Below are positions 62,007-64,000 of a stretch of DNA of 64,000 nt, piece after piece; the first letter of the stretch is position 1, and each line of letters starts with the position of its first letter. Below the pieces are notes generated by a model, which saw only the letters and a program-made list of their open reading frames with translations, searched no databases and was not told the DNA's origin. This DNA comes from Ferrimonas sediminum (GTDB taxonomy: Bacteria; Pseudomonadota; Gammaproteobacteria; Enterobacterales; Shewanellaceae). Location of the stretch: positions 1 to 64,000 of the forward strand of contig NZ_FNEM01000007.1 of assembly GCF_900100175.1 (NCBI RefSeq). The letters are read 5' to 3'. A program made the translations under genes and the position numbers.

Positions 62007-64000
62007 ATGAACAATAAAACCAATGTATCGGTATTAGCATTAGCGCTCGCTAGTGCTATCAGTTTAAGCGCATGTAGTGGTGGGGACGATGGCAAAGATG
62101 GTGTCGATGGAGTAACCGGTGGTGTAGGTTTACCTGGCTCGCAAGGTTTACCAGCTGGCTCATTTGTCGATACAGTCGATGATGCTGCCGACTTAGTATT
62201 AACATTAGCACCAACAGATATTGTAGTTACAGGCACCGAACCATTTGCCGTTAAATTTACTGCAAGTGGCAAGAATGCGAAGGGCGATATGGTGCCTTTC
62301 GTTGGCCTAGACAAGGTTGCCTTCTATGTCACAAACCTGCGCGAAAACACCGCAGTCACTGGCGCGCCAATGCAGTGGTCTAACAATGCGTTAGTCAATG
62401 AGTTTGGTTCGAGCATGTATTGTACGCCTGAAGGTACAGCTACCGCTCGTGGAGGTTCTGTTGTTGATGCCTGTACTTTGGTTGAAGATGCTGAAAGCCC
62501 AGGTACTTATACCGGTACTTGGGAGCATGATGGTAATGCGCCTGTAGTGGTTGCCGATGGCGATCCGAATAGCATGTTCAGAGTCATGGTTCGGACCTAC
62601 AATGTGGTTGATACTTCAGGTGTCGAGATAAGTGACAAGGTATTGTCAGCTCCAGTTGATTTTATTCCTGCAACGGGAGAGCTAGCGATATCGGCAAAAG
62701 ATTTAGTTGCAAATGCGACATGTATTCAATGTCACAGTGAAATTGCGGGCTATGGAGAAGGTTATCAGCGCATCGCTAATATTGATGCACATCATAATTA
62801 TCAACAGGTTGAAAACTGTATCGCCTGCCATAACCCTGCTAATGCCGCTGACTCTGAATATACAGAATTAGGATTTAACATTGATTTTGGGCCTATGGTT
62901 CATACCATTCACTCTGGTGCTTATAATGCAGAATCGGGTGCGCTAACGGGTGAAGCATTAGAGATGTTCGGAAACATTGGTTCCCCCAATGATCTGGCTG
63001 ACTGTACTAGCTGTCACCAAAGTGATCAGGGCTGGAACGATAATATCTATGCCCAAGCGTGTGTGGGTTGTCATATGGCGGTGAACTTCGAGACTGGCGA
63101 AGGTCACTCAGAGTTTAACCTAGCCCAGGCTGATGATAGCCAGTGTATGGCTTGTCATGGTGCTGGCGATCTTAGTCCTGCTATTGCCCATAAAATTGGA
63201 AAACGTGCAGCGGCCATCGCAGCGCTTGAAGTCAACGTCAGCGATATCTCTTACATTGAAGGTGCTGCCATCGATGATGTAGATTCAATCTCTGTTATTT
63301 TGGAAGTGAAGTTTGACGGTCAAGCTGTTGCCGAGGGGTTTGATTTTACTGATTATGCAATGCCATCGAAGCATGGCGGTTACCTTGCTGATATTATGGT
63401 TGGAACCGTAGATTCGGTAGGTTTTATCACGGAAAAATTCCAGATGAGTCTTAACGGAGTGAAAGCTGACATCGATGGTAAGGTTACCTTAACTAAAATT
63501 GGTGATTTAGATCTCGACGGTGAAAGTTTATATCTCACATCATCCATTCTCCTTTGTAACGATAAAGCAGGCGAATTATCCGCATGTGATGGGAGTGAGT
63601 ATCAGAATCGTATTTCCGTGGCGATGCCAACATTATATTGGAACCTGGCCGAAGCTGATGGTAGCAAGGCTAATATCGGCCGCTTAAGTCAGCCAGACAT
63701 TATGACAGCATCTGAAGATGGCTGTAATACTTGCCACGGTAATTTGACCAATCATCATTATGGTAACCTTACATTTACCCAGTGTGCCAGCTGTCATAAC
63801 AGTAAAAAATCAGGCTCTTTCTTTAAAAATGTGTATACCCAAACTGGTATTGATGACAGTGGTGAGCCGGTATGGGAAACTATGCCGGATGTCGAATTCA
63901 ATAATCATGATTTGGTTACCGTTGTCCATCGTGCACACAGTGGCATCATGACTCAACCAAACGGTGCAGTTATGTATCGAGATGCCAATAACGAACTGGT
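62007..64000 (+). CDS. Decaheme-type c-type cytochrome lipoprotein 3, OmcA/MtrC family (cut by window end)
   Basis: Translating from the ATG at 62007 gives 664 codons without a stop to the window edge. A lipobox SAC (Cys23) is followed by GGDDGKDGVDGVTGGVG, a short Gly-X-Y stalk. Seven CXXCH motifs are seen so far (CIQCH, CIACH, CTSCH, CVGCH, CMACH, CNTCH, CASCH), the first five grouped, the sixth after a beta-rich stretch. It is collinear with the protein at 44944 (ASGKNAKGDMVPF..GLDKVA, FIPATGEL, ANIDAHHNYQQVENCIACHNPA, SQPD), so the full protein should have ten haems. Codon use is AT-rich and Shewanella-like. Confidence 0.93.
   Translation, partial: MNNKTNVSVLALALASAISLSACSGGDDGKDGVDGVTGGVGLPGSQGLPAGSFVDTVDDAADLVLTLAPTDIVVTGTEPFAVKFTASGKNAKGDMVPFVGLDKVAFYVTNLRENTAVTGAPMQWSNNALVNEFGSSMYCTPEGTATARGGSVVDACTLVEDAESPGTYTGTWEHDGNAPVVVADGDPNSMFRVMVRTYNVVDTSGVEISDKVLSAPVDFIPATGELAISAKDLVANATCIQCHSEIAGYGEGYQRIANIDAHHNYQQVENCIACHNPANAADSEYTELGFNIDFGPMVHTIHSGAYNAESGALTGEALEMFGNIGSPNDLADCTSCHQSDQGWNDNIYAQACVGCHMAVNFETGEGHSEFNLAQADDSQCMACHGAGDLSPAIAHKIGKRAAAIAALEVNVSDISYIEGAAIDDVDSISVILEVKFDGQAVAEGFDFTDYAMPSKHGGYLADIMVGTVDSVGFITEKFQMSLNGVKADIDGKVTLTKIGDLDLDGESLYLTSSILLCNDKAGELSACDGSEYQNRISVAMPTLYWNLAEADGSKANIGRLSQPDIMTASEDGCNTCHGNLTNHHYGNLTFTQCASCHNSKKSGSFFKNVYTQTGIDDSGEPVWETMPDVEFNNHDLVTVVHRAHSGIMTQPNGAVMYRDANNEL

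Overview
The window looks like chromosomal DNA of a marine, metal-respiring gammaproteobacterium of the Shewanella/Ferrimonas type. This rests on OmcA/MtrC-type decaheme lipoproteins, octaheme c554-like lipoproteins, a urocanate reductase with its flavinylating enzyme, menaquinone biosynthesis (menB), an S46 dipeptidyl peptidase, YaeQ, and a eukaryotic-type S-adenosylmethionine decarboxylase. No rRNA, phage, CRISPR array or replication origin was seen. One tRNA (Gly, CCC) is present.

Layout. 0-20 kb is mostly housekeeping: glutathione transferase, DEAD-box helicase, PAP2 phosphatase, HIT protein, YaeQ, FKBP isomerase, MOSC protein, a four-gene BMP/nucleoside ABC importer with a good CRP-like site, a Bcr-type MFS pump with a divergent LysR regulator, AdoMet decarboxylase with a long leader, a diguanylate cyclase, a flavin reductase, a Nudix hydrolase and menB. 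20-24 kb holds a decaheme lipoprotein divergent from a LysR-type regulator with two tandem HTH domains. 24-30.7 kb holds tRNA-Gly, an S46 peptidase, an aromatic amino-acid permease, catalase, a small secreted protein and a hydrolase. 30.9-38 kb is a tandem array of three [octaheme lipoprotein + AraC regulator] modules; in the middle one the cytochrome has collapsed to a scar that keeps its leader, start, last codons and terminator. 38.3-44.9 kb is a urocanate-respiration-like locus: LuxR-type regulator, response regulator, histidine kinase, Tsx/OmpK-like porin, UrdA and ApbE. 44.9-49.7 kb is a second decaheme lipoprotein divergent from two translationally coupled LysR regulators. 50-57.2 kb returns to ordinary genes: M14 peptidase, VirK/YbjX protein, uridine phosphorylase, LysR regulator and Na/Pi cotransporter. 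An ISAs1-like element at 57471-58709 marks a sharp change to AT-rich DNA, which carries two overlapping LuxR-type regulators, another LysR regulator and a third OmcA/MtrC-type decaheme lipoprotein cut by the window end.

How it fits together. The repeated theme is extracytoplasmic electron transfer: each multiheme or flavin reductase gene sits beside its own dedicated regulator (LysR with decahemes, AraC with octahemes, LuxR plus two-component system with UrdA). This suggests a modular repertoire in which each terminal reductase is switched separately. No MtrA/MtrB conduit genes are in the window, so these proteins must rely on partners elsewhere. The most unusual items are the octaheme/AraC array with its deletion scar, the tandem-HTH LysR protein that looks like a fusion of the coupled LysR pair seen 25 kb away, the AdoMet decarboxylase leader with a 53-codon ORF ending on the ribosome-binding site, and the IS-bounded foreign block.
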